DNA of 64,000 bases. Source: Grimontia celer. GTDB lineage: Bacteria > Pseudomonadota > Gammaproteobacteria > Enterobacterales > Vibrionaceae. Shown one piece after another: positions 1-8,748 of the stretch. Under the pieces are notes generated by a model. The model ran no database searches, was not told where the DNA came from, and saw only the letters and a program-made list of their open reading frames with translations. The DNA is taken from positions 992,001 through 1,056,000 of the forward strand of contig NZ_FIZX01000001.1 in the NCBI RefSeq assembly GCF_900055185.1, in the 5' to 3' direction. Position numbers and translations under genes: made by a program. Every line of letters begins with the position of its first letter. Positions within the stretch are counted from its first letter, which is position 1.

Positions 1-452
1 ACTGTGGCGATGAAAATATGGGCGTTTCTGGGATTTGGTTGTGGTTCGGCAATAGCTTCATCAATGTTGATGTCGAGTTCGTCTGGCTCGGAAGGGTCGG
101 GTGGGAGCTCATCCTGTTTTTGATATGTTTTCTGAGGAAGAGCAATTCGATAACCATGGTCGCCGACAACATCCAACGGAAGCACTTTCTCACCTTGTCG
201 GTAAGATTTAGCGAGCAAAGCGCAAATACTGTTTTGATGCTGAGAGAAGGATGAATCTGGCAGTGAAGTCGCTGTGTAGAGCACTCTTGCCGAAAGTACT
301 TCGCCCGCATGGTAGCAGAGCATCTCTAGCAATCGACATTCTTCATAGGTCAGTGTCGTGACAGTCCTGTCACGCCAATACAGGGAACGGCTCTCGGGTT
401 CGAAATCCACATCTGAAAATCGGTAGCAGCGACTGTTGACCTTTGTGACCAT
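1..452 (-). CDS. ToxR/OmpR-type winged-helix regulator, C-terminus cut by window edge
   Basis: The reverse strand is open from an ATG at 452 to the window edge (about 150 codons). Residues 1-107 read as a Trans_reg_C winged helix: an N-terminal beta segment (FEPESRSLYWRD), the helix segment LTYEECRLLEMLCYHAGEV, a recognition-helix region containing HQNSICALLAKSY, and the closing beta wing VVGDHGYRIALP. This resembles the DNA-binding half of ToxR/CadC-like regulators. An acidic, proline-rich linker follows (DELPPDPSEPDELD), as expected before a membrane anchor, but the rest lies outside the window. A GTG at 464 is an alternative start. No receiver domain precedes the winged helix, so it is not a two-component response regulator. 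The target is unknown. Confidence 0.75.
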   Translation of the reverse strand, partial: MVTKVNSRCYRFSDVDFEPESRSLYWRDRTVTTLTYEECRLLEMLCYHAGEVLSARVLYTATSLPDSSFSQHQNSICALLAKSYRQGEKVLPLDVVGDHGYRIALPQKTYQKQDELPPDPSEPDELDINIDEAIAEPQPNPRNAHIFIAT

Positions 453-519
453 CTCATTTTCCACACGGCAATCTCTTATAAGAAAAGTGTGGACTCAAAT
501 CACAGAAATTCAAATGAAA

Positions 520-541
520 CGCACCTGAAAATACAGGTGCG
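520..541 (-). terminator. Hairpin terminator downstream of sbcB
   Basis: A perfect 8-bp stem CGCACCTG / CAGGTGCG with loop AAAATA lies 45 nt past the sbcB stop. On the minus strand it is followed by TTTCATTT. It separates sbcB from the winged-helix gene that is transcribed in the same direction. Confidence 0.6.
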
Positions 542-585
542 TAAAACGAACGTCACACGGTAAACGCTTGATCTATCGCGAGAGC

Positions 586-2022
586 CTAGGAAACCAGCGA
601 TTCGACGTAGTGATAAACCGATTTAAGAATCTTAAATTTTTTATCATCACTTTGGTTTGCTTCAGCTAGCGCTTCGAGATTTGCCATATAAGCAGGCAGT
701 TCTGCCTCAAAATAATCACGGCGATGCATGTGCCATTTTTTCTGTTCGCTGTCACTCAATGTGGATGGGTAATTACGCGCACGGAAGCGGAACAGAAGTG
801 GTTTGATGCGATCATCAGAAACCTGAATATCTAATGCTGCCAGATTCTCTGGTTTGGTCTGGCGAATGATGTCCATTGTCGAACGATCGGACGGGGAGAA
901 GAAGCCGTCATACAGAGCCGCATCAACATTGCCGGAAGACTGGTAATCCGGCTTTTCCGCATAAAGCGCGACAAGCTTTTCTCGCACTTCAGGGTTTGCC
1001 TGAAGCTTTTTCAGGTTATCCAGACACTGTTGGCGATCAATACCTAATCGCGCAGCGTCTTCAGGGCGAAGGGTTTTTGCTTCAGCCAATACCGGGCACT
1101 TGTTGATATGGATGAGTTTGATAGGCGCTGGCAATTCATCTGGTGCTAGGTCTGAGTGTTTGGTGTACAAACGTTCACGAAGCGCATCGGTGTCCAAATC
1201 AAACAATGGCGATGGGTCTCGCGCTAAGTCAACCGCAATCACGGCGTTCTTGTTCTCAGGGTGCCATGCGACTGGAACAATCCAGCTTGTGTTACCACGC
1301 TCAGTGCCAAACATACCTGAAACATGCACCAGCGGCTTCATGGAAACCACATCAATCAGAGGTGTCAGCTTGTTTTTGTTGCGATAGGTGTAGAGATAAT
1401 CAAACAGACGTGGCTGGGCAGTTTTCAGTTTCTTTGCCATTTCTATGGTGGCGTGAACATCTGCCATCGCATCATGCGCATTGCTGTGTTCGATGCCATT
1501 CGCCACAGAAAGATGCTCCAACTTAAAACTGATACTGCCTTCACTGTTTTCCGGCCATTCAATCCCTTCAGGACGGAGCGCATAAGCTGCGCGCATGGTA
1601 TCCAGTAAGTCCCAACGCGAGTTACCGTTCTGCCAGCTCCAGCCGTAAGGGTCAAAGAAGTTGCGGTATAGCGTGTAGCGCGTTACTTCATCATCAAAGC
1701 GGATGTTGTTATAACCCACAGCACATGTACCTGGCACTGAAAGCTGCGCGTGAATTTTGGCAATAAACTCAGGTTCTGGCAGACCTCGACTGATCGCGGT
1801 TTGGGGCGTAATGCCTGTAATCAGGCAAGCTTCTGGTTGTGGCAGATAATCATTTGGCGGCTGACAATAAATGACCAACGGTTCTCCAATGATGTTGAAT
1901 TCTTTGTCTGTTCTGACGCCCGCAAATTGGCAAGGGCGATCGAGGGCAGGGCTGGTTCCAAAGGTTTCATAATCAAAGAAGAAAAAGGTGGGTTCGCTGG
2001 CTTGTGTCACGGTGTTATCCAA
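586..2022 (-). CDS. sbcB: Exodeoxyribonuclease I (3'-5' ssDNA exonuclease)
   Basis: The product degrades single-stranded DNA 3' to 5' and acts in recombination and mismatch repair. At 478 aa it is close to the E. coli ExoI length. The DEDDh exonuclease motifs are visible: FFDYETFG near residue 17 (D, E), GYNNIRFDDEVTRY with the second acidic motif, and HNAHDAM-type SNAHDAMADVHAT near residue 182 (catalytic H and D). The ExoI-specific SH3-like and C-terminal helical regions follow and end normally. The start is uncertain: the frame opens with TTG at 2022, and a GTG at 2010 sits behind a weak GGA. No ATG is available upstream before a stop. Stand-alone gene. Confidence 0.93.
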   Translation of the reverse strand: MDNTVTQASEPTFFFFDYETFGTSPALDRPCQFAGVRTDKEFNIIGEPLVIYCQPPNDYLPQPEACLITGITPQTAISRGLPEPEFIAKIHAQLSVPGTCAVGYNNIRFDDEVTRYTLYRNFFDPYGWSWQNGNSRWDLLDTMRAAYALRPEGIEWPENSEGSISFKLEHLSVANGIEHSNAHDAMADVHATIEMAKKLKTAQPRLFDYLYTYRNKNKLTPLIDVVSMKPLVHVSGMFGTERGNTSWIVPVAWHPENKNAVIAVDLARDPSPLFDLDTDALRERLYTKHSDLAPDELPAPIKLIHINKCPVLAEAKTLRPEDAARLGIDRQQCLDNLKKLQANPEVREKLVALYAEKPDYQSSGNVDAALYDGFFSPSDRSTMDIIRQTKPENLAALDIQVSDDRIKPLLFRFRARNYPSTLSDSEQKKWHMHRRDYFEAELPAYMANLEALAEANQSDDKKFKILKSVYHYVESLVS

Positions 2023-2412
2023 GGGTTTGATAGACGGGAGGATGTTACCGCAATTTGTCGGAGAAATCTTGTCTCTCTAACTTAGTTTGGTCTTGATGGT
2101 AGAAAGCATTACTTGGGCATAATGCTATCTCTACTTTTTCACCAGGATATAAAAGGCCTAAATTTTTGGTTCCGGAATTGTAAGAATTCCATTTTATGGG
2201 AAGAAAATACTGTAGATGAGCCTAAATTCAATCTCTTATTCCAGTAACTGAGATTGACAGTTGCATGTTATTAATCTTCTCCTTTGAGTCATATTTTTTC
2301 TGACTGTAATTTGGTGGTTTTTATATATATTCCCAGATGGTTTCATGATTAATACAATTGGATTTCGAATTATACCTATAACTTTAAATGGGATAATTCA
2401 GGAGTTCTATTC
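2023..2412. other. Intergenic region between divergent sbcB and lipoprotein gene
   Basis: This AT-rich stretch of 390 nt must hold both divergent promoters. A short inverted repeat AGCATTA / TAATGCT spans about 2105-2126. No RNA gene or clear consensus promoter is visible. Confidence 0.5.
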
Positions 2413-3531
2413 ATGAAATCAGAAAAATTAGAATTGAAAATGATTTCACTTTCACGTCCTCTAGTTATGTTAGTCATAACTTTGTTTTTAAGTGCGTGTA
2501 CAAGTGGAACAGTAACCCGCTCATTTGATGAAATTACCTCAGATTTTGATAATGAAGGCTTGTTTTCTCAAATGTTTGGTTGGCCATTTCAGAGCAAAGT
2601 TTTATCTGTTTCTGGGATGCTTCCGGTTCCAGATTTAGGAGAAACTTGCAATACATCAGGTCGACGAGGTGCGTTTACTATCTTTTGTTACAATCCGCAC
2701 AAGCCTACTTATTCTGCGACCTTCAATTACTTGGGCTCTGATGTTGGTACTCAAGAGTCTCATCGTTATTTGAACAAACTGAAATCATTGGAAGCAGAAA
2801 TCGGTGCTTATCAGAATCTTGTTGTGCAAAGAGCATTGATAGATGTTCAATCCGAAGACAAAAAATGTTCGAGAAAGCCAGAAGACGCAACGAAACAATC
2901 GGCTGACTGCACTCAACTGAATTCAAAGTACACAGACTTGGATGAGAAGATTGAAGCACTGGCCGAGAGTATCAATCAGATGCAAGTAGATAATGGTGTC
3001 ATCGCTTATACGTGGGAGGCAAAAAGCAGTGGAGGAGGAAGTGCAACTGCTTCCGAAAATAATAAAGGAGTCGTGGATCTATCCAAAGGGATTTCAGGAT
3101 ACGCATTATTACATGGAATTAGGATTAAAACCCTTGTCATTGGGAATGATTTTAATGATATGTACTCAGAAATGTCTGGGGGTTGGTATCCGAAGCAATT
3201 GAAGATGCCAACAACCATTATTCAGGCGCGTCATATTGTCTATGGCAGTGTAGAAAATGTTAATGCAATAATTGAGGCTGCAGTTAAAGCATCAGATGTA
3301 AAAGGCGTGAAGATCAAGGATATTGAGGCGAAAGTTAACCTAGCATTACGTCGTGTTTTATCCAACCGAGGAGCACTTTCCCTAATTTCATATGAAAGGA
3401 AGCGATTAAATAGATATGGTGAGGGTGAACTCAATGGAACTAGTGGCCAGGAGTTACCTTTTCTCACTACCTATGCTGTTTTCACTAATTTGACAGATCT
3501 TTTTGATTCCGCACCATCGAAAATGTTTTAG
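2413..3531 (+). CDS. Predicted lipoprotein of unknown function
   Basis: This 372-aa protein has a lipoprotein signal peptide: basic N-terminus, hydrophobic stretch LVMLVITLFLSA and a lipobox ending at Cys29 (LSAC). The start at 2413 is chosen because AGGAG lies about 9 nt upstream; the internal Met10 has no Shine-Dalgarno sequence. The mature part contains a coiled-coil-prone central segment (about residues 118-190, rich in K, E, L and Q) that includes two cysteines, then an alpha/beta region with the segment VKGVKIKDIEAKVNLALRR. I do not recognise the family. It has its own promoter region and ends at the terminator shared with the convergent EAL gene. Confidence 0.8.
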   Translation: MKSEKLELKMISLSRPLVMLVITLFLSACTSGTVTRSFDEITSDFDNEGLFSQMFGWPFQSKVLSVSGMLPVPDLGETCNTSGRRGAFTIFCYNPHKPTYSATFNYLGSDVGTQESHRYLNKLKSLEAEIGAYQNLVVQRALIDVQSEDKKCSRKPEDATKQSADCTQLNSKYTDLDEKIEALAESINQMQVDNGVIAYTWEAKSSGGGSATASENNKGVVDLSKGISGYALLHGIRIKTLVIGNDFNDMYSEMSGGWYPKQLKMPTTIIQARHIVYGSVENVNAIIEAAVKASDVKGVKIKDIEAKVNLALRRVLSNRGALSLISYERKRLNRYGEGELNGTSGQELPFLTTYAVFTNLTDLFDSAPSKMF

Positions 3532-3541
3532 ACGATGTAAA

Positions 3542-3563
3542 ACAGGCCTCGATAGAGGCCTGT
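3542..3563 (-). terminator. Bidirectional hairpin between convergent genes
   Basis: The stem ACAGGCCTC / GAGGCCTGT with loop GATA lies between the lipoprotein gene and the EAL gene. The minus strand carries TTTTAC after the stem, so it mainly fits the end of the c-di-GMP operon. Confidence 0.7.
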
Positions 3564-3573
3564 GAGATAAGAG

Positions 3574-5637
3574 TTATACCGGCATTGGTTTATGCACCAG
3601 ATAGCCCTGTAGATAGTCGATACCTAAACGTTTAAGGTAATCGGCTTCCTCTTCGGTCTCTACGCACTCCGCCACAATGGTGATTTTCAATGTGTCAGCA
3701 ATCGAGCGCAGATCTTCAATGATCGTGCGCTTCACAGGATCGGTAATACAGTTGCGAACCAGAGAACCATCAATTTTTACGGTATCAACAGGCATGGTCA
3801 GCAGCTGATTATATGTCGCGTGACCAGCACCAAAGTCATCCAGAGCGAGCCTGAATCCTCTTTCTTTCAGTCTATTGAGGTTTTCCTGTAATAACTCAGG
3901 GTTGTCGATAGAGCCTGATTCAACCACCTCGATGTTGACCTTGTTAGGTTGAATAGGATGAGAATCTACCCATTCAATTAGCTCAGATACCGCCACACCA
4001 TCACTTAAATATTCTGGAGTAAGATTCACAGAGCCGTATTCAAAACTGTCCTGATCCAACTGACTGAGGTAGACAAGCTGACGCATGACGATTTTGTGCT
4101 CTAACTGTTCGAGATAACCTAGCTTCTGGGCACAATGAAAAACAATACCCGTATTGAGCACTTTACCGTCGAAGAAGAAACGGCTGAGTAACTCGAAACA
4201 CACTTTATCCGGGTTGGCAATGTTCAGGTAATTCTGGCGTAGGATCTGAACGTTGCTGACATCCAGCTCTTCAAGCATGGCAATGTAGTCATCCAAGCCT
4301 GTGTCATCGCAATCAACCACATGACCTGGCGTTCCTTTGTCGCCAAGACGCATGTTGACGTTGAGTCGATTAACAGCCTGTTTAATGCGGATCCCCTTAC
4401 GGCAACGGCAGTAATGGATCTTTTCTGGATAGAAATTTATCTGACGTTGCTCAAGGTAGTCATCCAGTTTGGCTGGAATGGCTTCCAGTTCGGCAATAGC
4501 GTGCTCAGAGTTGCTGGTAAGTATGATTAGCGCTGATACGTCATAGAGCATATAGCACTGTTCATACAGGGCAGTGTGTCCCTCAAAGAAGCGGGAAACT
4601 TGACGCAATATGCTGTCACGCTTTTCAAGGGGGTACTTGAATACTGGCCGCAGGTCGAGTGCCGCCACAACAAAGTCTTCTTTCGCGGCTGAATCTGCAT
4701 CTAAACGCTGGTAAGAGCCAAAATTACTCTGCTTATCGAAGTACAAACTTTTGAGGTTTCCTTCAATCTCTACGCGTAATGATCTTTTGTACTCAAGCAT
4801 AATGTAAATGATCAGTGAAAACATGAAGAACAGGGATAAACGTGTATTCAGCGTGTGGATGTCATCGTAGGCTTCAGAATGAAAAATCATACCAAAACCA
4901 ATGATCATCATTAATGTCTGAGCCAATTCGGAAAAGTTGAACACGGCGAGCGTCACCAGCGGCGCCAAGAGTAAATATGTCAGGTAAGGTGCTGTTGAAT
5001 TCGTGTCGGTGTAGTTAAGCACCAGCAAAATGCCGACGATCAAGAAACCTTTGCACAACCAATCACTTTTGGAAATCTTGAGCATGGATGTGAAATAGTC
5101 TTTCACGGCATTTGGGTTTTTCACACCATATAATGCCAGCGCGATGATCGGGGCGGTGATCAAAATCGCGATAGAGTCGGTCAGGTAAAGGTTCAGAGCG
5201 GCATCAAGGCCGTATTTGTTTGGCGCTAACAGTGCCAGTATTAAAGCGCCAACACTGGGTGCGACAAATACGTAAAAGCAGAATGCAACGCGGACTGCAT
5301 GAGGATGTCTACGCATGCGTTCGAACGCGACGACTGAAACGTACAGCGTAAACGTCATGAATAAGGTGTACATATAACCCACACCACTAGGGATAGGGTT
5401 AATGAAGGTGTAAAAAGTCATTAGAGCGAAAAACTGCCCCACAACACCGGCTTTGCCGTACATGTAACACACAGCCACCATAGCCCCTGTGGTCACTGAG
5501 AAGAGCTGTGCATTAACCCAGCCACCCATTGGGTACCAACCCAACTGGGTGCAAAGCAGGACCAATGCAAACGAAAATAGACCAAAGAACGCGTCGTTGT
5601 TCAAAGAGCTTTTCGGAAAAGAGAGAGAGTATTTCAC
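3574..5637 (-). CDS. MASE1-type membrane sensor with degenerate GGDEF and EAL phosphodiesterase domain
   Basis: Predicted inner-membrane c-di-GMP phosphodiesterase, 687 aa. Residues 1-290 form about eight hydrophobic segments like a MASE1 sensor. Residues 300-430 occupy the GGDEF position but no GG[DE]EF motif is present. The EAL domain (about 440-687) keeps its key motifs: E570 in NIEVVES, DDFGAG at 600-605, KIDG near 621, AECVET near 657 and QGYLVHKPMP near the end. The EAL motif itself reads EVV, but the metal-binding acidic residues remain, so hydrolysis of c-di-GMP to pGpG is likely. Its ATG overlaps the upstream cyclase stop by 4 nt (ATGA), so the two are translationally coupled and the pair probably sets a local c-di-GMP level. 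Confidence 0.9.
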   Translation of the reverse strand: MKYSLSFPKSSLNNDAFFGLFSFALVLLCTQLGWYPMGGWVNAQLFSVTTGAMVAVCYMYGKAGVVGQFFALMTFYTFINPIPSGVGYMYTLFMTFTLYVSVVAFERMRRHPHAVRVAFCFYVFVAPSVGALILALLAPNKYGLDAALNLYLTDSIAILITAPIIALALYGVKNPNAVKDYFTSMLKISKSDWLCKGFLIVGILLVLNYTDTNSTAPYLTYLLLAPLVTLAVFNFSELAQTLMMIIGFGMIFHSEAYDDIHTLNTRLSLFFMFSLIIYIMLEYKRSLRVEIEGNLKSLYFDKQSNFGSYQRLDADSAAKEDFVVAALDLRPVFKYPLEKRDSILRQVSRFFEGHTALYEQCYMLYDVSALIILTSNSEHAIAELEAIPAKLDDYLEQRQINFYPEKIHYCRCRKGIRIKQAVNRLNVNMRLGDKGTPGHVVDCDDTGLDDYIAMLEELDVSNVQILRQNYLNIANPDKVCFELLSRFFFDGKVLNTGIVFHCAQKLGYLEQLEHKIVMRQLVYLSQLDQDSFEYGSVNLTPEYLSDGVAVSELIEWVDSHPIQPNKVNIEVVESGSIDNPELLQENLNRLKERGFRLALDDFGAGHATYNQLLTMPVDTVKIDGSLVRNCITDPVKRTIIEDLRSIADTLKITIVAECVETEEEADYLKRLGIDYLQGYLVHKPMPV

Positions 5638-6959
5638 GCCAGGGTTACCTTATTGCGACCGCGATGTTTTGACTGATACAAAGCAGCGTCAGCCGCCTTA
5701 TATGCTTCCGAAAATGTTGTGTTTTTCGCTATGTAACCACCGATAGAAACTGTGACGGATAAACCGAGAATTTCTTTGCTGGCAATAGCTTGTCTTATTT
5801 GTTCTGCTTTATCGAAAAGAGCACTGTGTTGGATGCCTTTGAACATCACAACAAATTCCTCTCCACCCCAACGAACGGCGATGTCTTCAGCGCGTATTTG
5901 CGTTGCGAGGATTCTGGCGCAGGTTTTAATGACTTCATCGCCTTTCTGGTGGCCATATTCATCGTTGATCTGTTTGAAGTGGTCTATATCCATCACCAAC
6001 ATGGCAAAGCTGTTCATGCGGTTGAACTTGGGCTCGTAGTAATCACGCCTGAATAAGCCAGTCATTTCGTCACGCTTGATAGAACGGTCGCGGCGACGGA
6101 ATGAGTGGAAAGCCAGATGGAAAAGAGCAGCGAGCAATATCGATGGCCCAAAAGTCGTTCTCAAAATATCCAGATAGTGGAATCCGGCTTGATACGGACC
6201 ATCATTTGCGCAAGGCAGTTCTCCACTCTCAGAGTAAATATTGTTCGGCCCATTAATGTTGAGCACGGTGTGATGGTCAGCATTGTATTGGTTGATAATG
6301 TCCTGAGTCCGACTTTCCTTGATGTCCACTGCGATGATGGCGTTTAAAGCCTGATCGTTGTGTATCGGGAAATAAATGGTACGAATACGTTCCTGAGTTT
6401 CACTTTCTATGTAGGCCTCAGTCATACGCGTGATGCAACCATAGAACTCGCGATAGGTATTACTCAGGCGTTCGCGCTCAACCATTGCGTTGACGCGTTC
6501 GCTGGGAATATAGGTAGAAAATGATTCAAGATAACCTGGGCGCAATGGATAGAACACACCGTAGCGGCTTGGGACTTCAAGCACGACGATAGACCACACT
6601 GATTCTGGAGCGCATTGCTCTAACTTGTTGTTAAGCATGTCCAAACCATCGGACAAGTTTTTAACTGGGGTCTCGTCTTCGCGCACCACTACGCTGATGT
6701 CGCCAAAATTGTGCACGCCATTGTGCATGGTGACAGACTGCGAGTTGTTATAAAAAGGTCCAAAACGACGAATAGTCGTGTACAAGCGACGATAATCATC
6801 GTCGATCTTCTCGATGAGCTGCTTTGTGTGTGCCATGTTGTAAAGCTGATAGCTGGTGGAAATCACCAACAACATCAGTAAGCACAGCTTTAGAAATGAC
6901 AGGAGATGTAACTGTTTAACAGAACAGTCAATTTTCTTTGCCATTACATGTCTTGTCAT
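5634..6959 (-). CDS. Diguanylate cyclase with periplasmic sensor domain
   Basis: This 441-aa protein has an N-terminal TM helix (about 18-40), a periplasmic region of about 220 residues, a second TM near 265-285 and a C-terminal GGDEF domain. The active-site motif GGEEF is at 365-369, preceded by an intact allosteric I-site (RAED, five residues upstream). It should therefore make c-di-GMP from two GTP and be product-inhibited. The conserved IDHFKQINDEYGHQ metal-binding segment is also intact. The start is ATG at 6959; an internal ATG five codons later is possible because neither has a strong Shine-Dalgarno sequence. It is the first gene of a two-gene operon with the EAL gene. The periplasmic region is not recognisable as a named sensor by eye. 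Confidence 0.92.
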   Translation of the reverse strand: MTRHVMAKKIDCSVKQLHLLSFLKLCLLMLLVISTSYQLYNMAHTKQLIEKIDDDYRRLYTTIRRFGPFYNNSQSVTMHNGVHNFGDISVVVREDETPVKNLSDGLDMLNNKLEQCAPESVWSIVVLEVPSRYGVFYPLRPGYLESFSTYIPSERVNAMVERERLSNTYREFYGCITRMTEAYIESETQERIRTIYFPIHNDQALNAIIAVDIKESRTQDIINQYNADHHTVLNINGPNNIYSESGELPCANDGPYQAGFHYLDILRTTFGPSILLAALFHLAFHSFRRRDRSIKRDEMTGLFRRDYYEPKFNRMNSFAMLVMDIDHFKQINDEYGHQKGDEVIKTCARILATQIRAEDIAVRWGGEEFVVMFKGIQHSALFDKAEQIRQAIASKEILGLSVTVSIGGYIAKNTTFSEAYKAADAALYQSKHRGRNKVTLA

Positions 6960-7194
6960 CTCGAATTAGGCCGCTTGTAAATGTGATCTGAGTTGGGTTT
7001 TTGCGGCGAGTGTAAACTTTTTATCCGTTTGATCAACGAGGAAATTTTATCGTTATCATGAGTGAATTTGATTGTTGTGCTTGTGTAAATTGAAATGGTT
7101 TCTGATCGATATAATTTGGTATGAAATCAAAAGGGTGTAGAAAAGGTCATACTACTGGCTAGACCTAAATACATGAGATGCTGTTAGGTAAGCC

Positions 7195-8112
7195 ATGACA
7201 GCTTTGTTGCGGCATACTGTCAGGAAAATTAGCGCTCGCTTAAGAACAAAGGATGGTAAAACAGTGGAAGTAATACCTTGTAATACAACGATTGGTGCCG
7301 TGATTTCCGGCGTTGACCTTGCTCGTTGTGACGCCCAAACTTTTGAGGGCGTTTACCAAGCTTTTTTAAAGCACAAAGTGGTTTTCTTCCGCGACCAGTT
7401 TCTTTCCCCCGAATCCCAACTTAGACTTGCCGCCAGATTTGGGGAGCTGGAAGCCCCACATCCATTTTTCCCACACGTCTTTGCTTACCCGCAAGTCAGC
7501 GAGATAGAAACTACACTCGGTAACCCGCCAGGGAAAAGCTATTGGCACACTGATATGACCTGGCAATCAGCACCGCCAAAATGTTCGGTACTTTGCGCCC
7601 AACACCTTCCAGATGAAGGAGGGGATACCATTTGGGTGAATATGGAAGCGGTATACGCTTCGCTTTCGGAAAAACTGAAACAAAGGTTGGACGGGAAAAC
7701 CGCGATGCATGCCGTTCACGGCTTTGCAGGTAGCCGGTTTGATGACGTGGGCAGTGGAGGGGAAAGCCTTGTGGACAACATTTCAAAAGATATGAAAGCG
7801 GTTCATCATCCGATTGTTGTCAAACATCCCGAAACCGGGAATCCAACCCTATACCTGAATGAGCAATTCACGCGATCGCTTGATGATAAATATTTGGAAG
7901 ATGAAGGCGTAACGCTCACAGATCTTTTTGCCAGAAGTCACGCGGCTGATTTTCAAGTGCGCTTCCAATGGCAAGAGGGCAGTGTAGCTATTTGGGACAA
8001 CCGCTGTACCCAGCATTTCGCAGTGACTGACTATGGTGACAAGCCAAGAAAGTTGCATAGAGTGGTTGTAAAAGGAACAGAGCCGAAAGCCTACCTGCTC
8101 AATCACGTCTGA
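7195..8112 (+). CDS. TauD/TfdA-family 2-oxoglutarate-dependent dioxygenase
   Basis: This 305-aa protein has the TauD fold signature: N-terminal TIGAVISGVDL, the metal motif HxD in YWHTDMTW (about residues 118-124), the distal His in CTQHFAVTDY and the 2OG-binding Arg in RKLHRV. These enzymes couple 2-oxoglutarate decarboxylation to hydroxylation of taurine, alkylsulfonates or other small acids. The substrate here cannot be assigned, and no sulfur or taurine transporter lies next to it. The start follows AGGTAAG closely. It stands alone, with a hairpin terminator downstream. Confidence 0.88.
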   Translation: MTALLRHTVRKISARLRTKDGKTVEVIPCNTTIGAVISGVDLARCDAQTFEGVYQAFLKHKVVFFRDQFLSPESQLRLAARFGELEAPHPFFPHVFAYPQVSEIETTLGNPPGKSYWHTDMTWQSAPPKCSVLCAQHLPDEGGDTIWVNMEAVYASLSEKLKQRLDGKTAMHAVHGFAGSRFDDVGSGGESLVDNISKDMKAVHHPIVVKHPETGNPTLYLNEQFTRSLDDKYLEDEGVTLTDLFARSHAADFQVRFQWQEGSVAIWDNRCTQHFAVTDYGDKPRKLHRVVVKGTEPKAYLLNHV

Positions 8113-8195
8113 AAGACAGAATCATAAACTGTGATAGATGGATTCCTCATATATGTTTGTCTGAGTGGTTCCATTAACAATTCACTCAATACAAC

Positions 8196-8223
8196 TGACT
8201 GTCTAATGTAGATTAGGTAGTCA
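8196..8223 (+). terminator. Hairpin downstream of the TauD-like gene
   Basis: A 12-bp stem (TGACTGTCTAAT pairing with ATTAGGTAGTCA through two G-T wobbles) with loop GTAG lies 84 nt past the stop. The following sequence GATATTTCAT is only moderately T-rich. Confidence 0.5.
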
Positions 8224-8748
8224 GATATTTCATATTGAATCCCATTCAAAGAACTTGATCAGAAAGCAAGAACCTCCCTTATTCCCTCAAATAAAGCTTA
8301 ACTATTCCTCTGCCCAACGGCCCGGAAATGGCGGTCAAGACAGGTCGATACTGCATTAAAACTGGGTGTTTAAATGCTTATAACCAAGCTTTAATCACAT
8401 CAAAACCACAGTCTCATGAATGAGAATGAATTTGTGGGCAGAATGTCTGGGTAAATATTCATAATTGTTTCCAATCTCGTCCCAGTAACTGTCTGATTTG
8501 AATAATTTAAAAATGTTAAAAATAGTGAATTGCGACCTACATTCATATTTATGTCAGTGACAGGTTCCTTTTGGATGAATTGTAGGCAGTATGGTGTCGA
8601 CATCATATGAAACATATGTTTAACATTACGGGAATATGCGCCATTTTTCTCTGCATCTTGTTTATTTGGGGCTGACAACACCAACTGGTTTGCGCATAAG
8701 TTGTCGCGTAATGGATTTGCCCCGTTTGGTTACAAAGGAACTGATAAT
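8224..8748. other. Long 5' region before the peptide ABC transporter operon
   Basis: About 525 nt without a convincing gene. It must hold the promoter of the five-gene importer. It contains AT-rich runs and the near-palindrome ATCATATGAAACATATG at about 8602-8618. No recognisable riboswitch was found. Confidence 0.4.
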
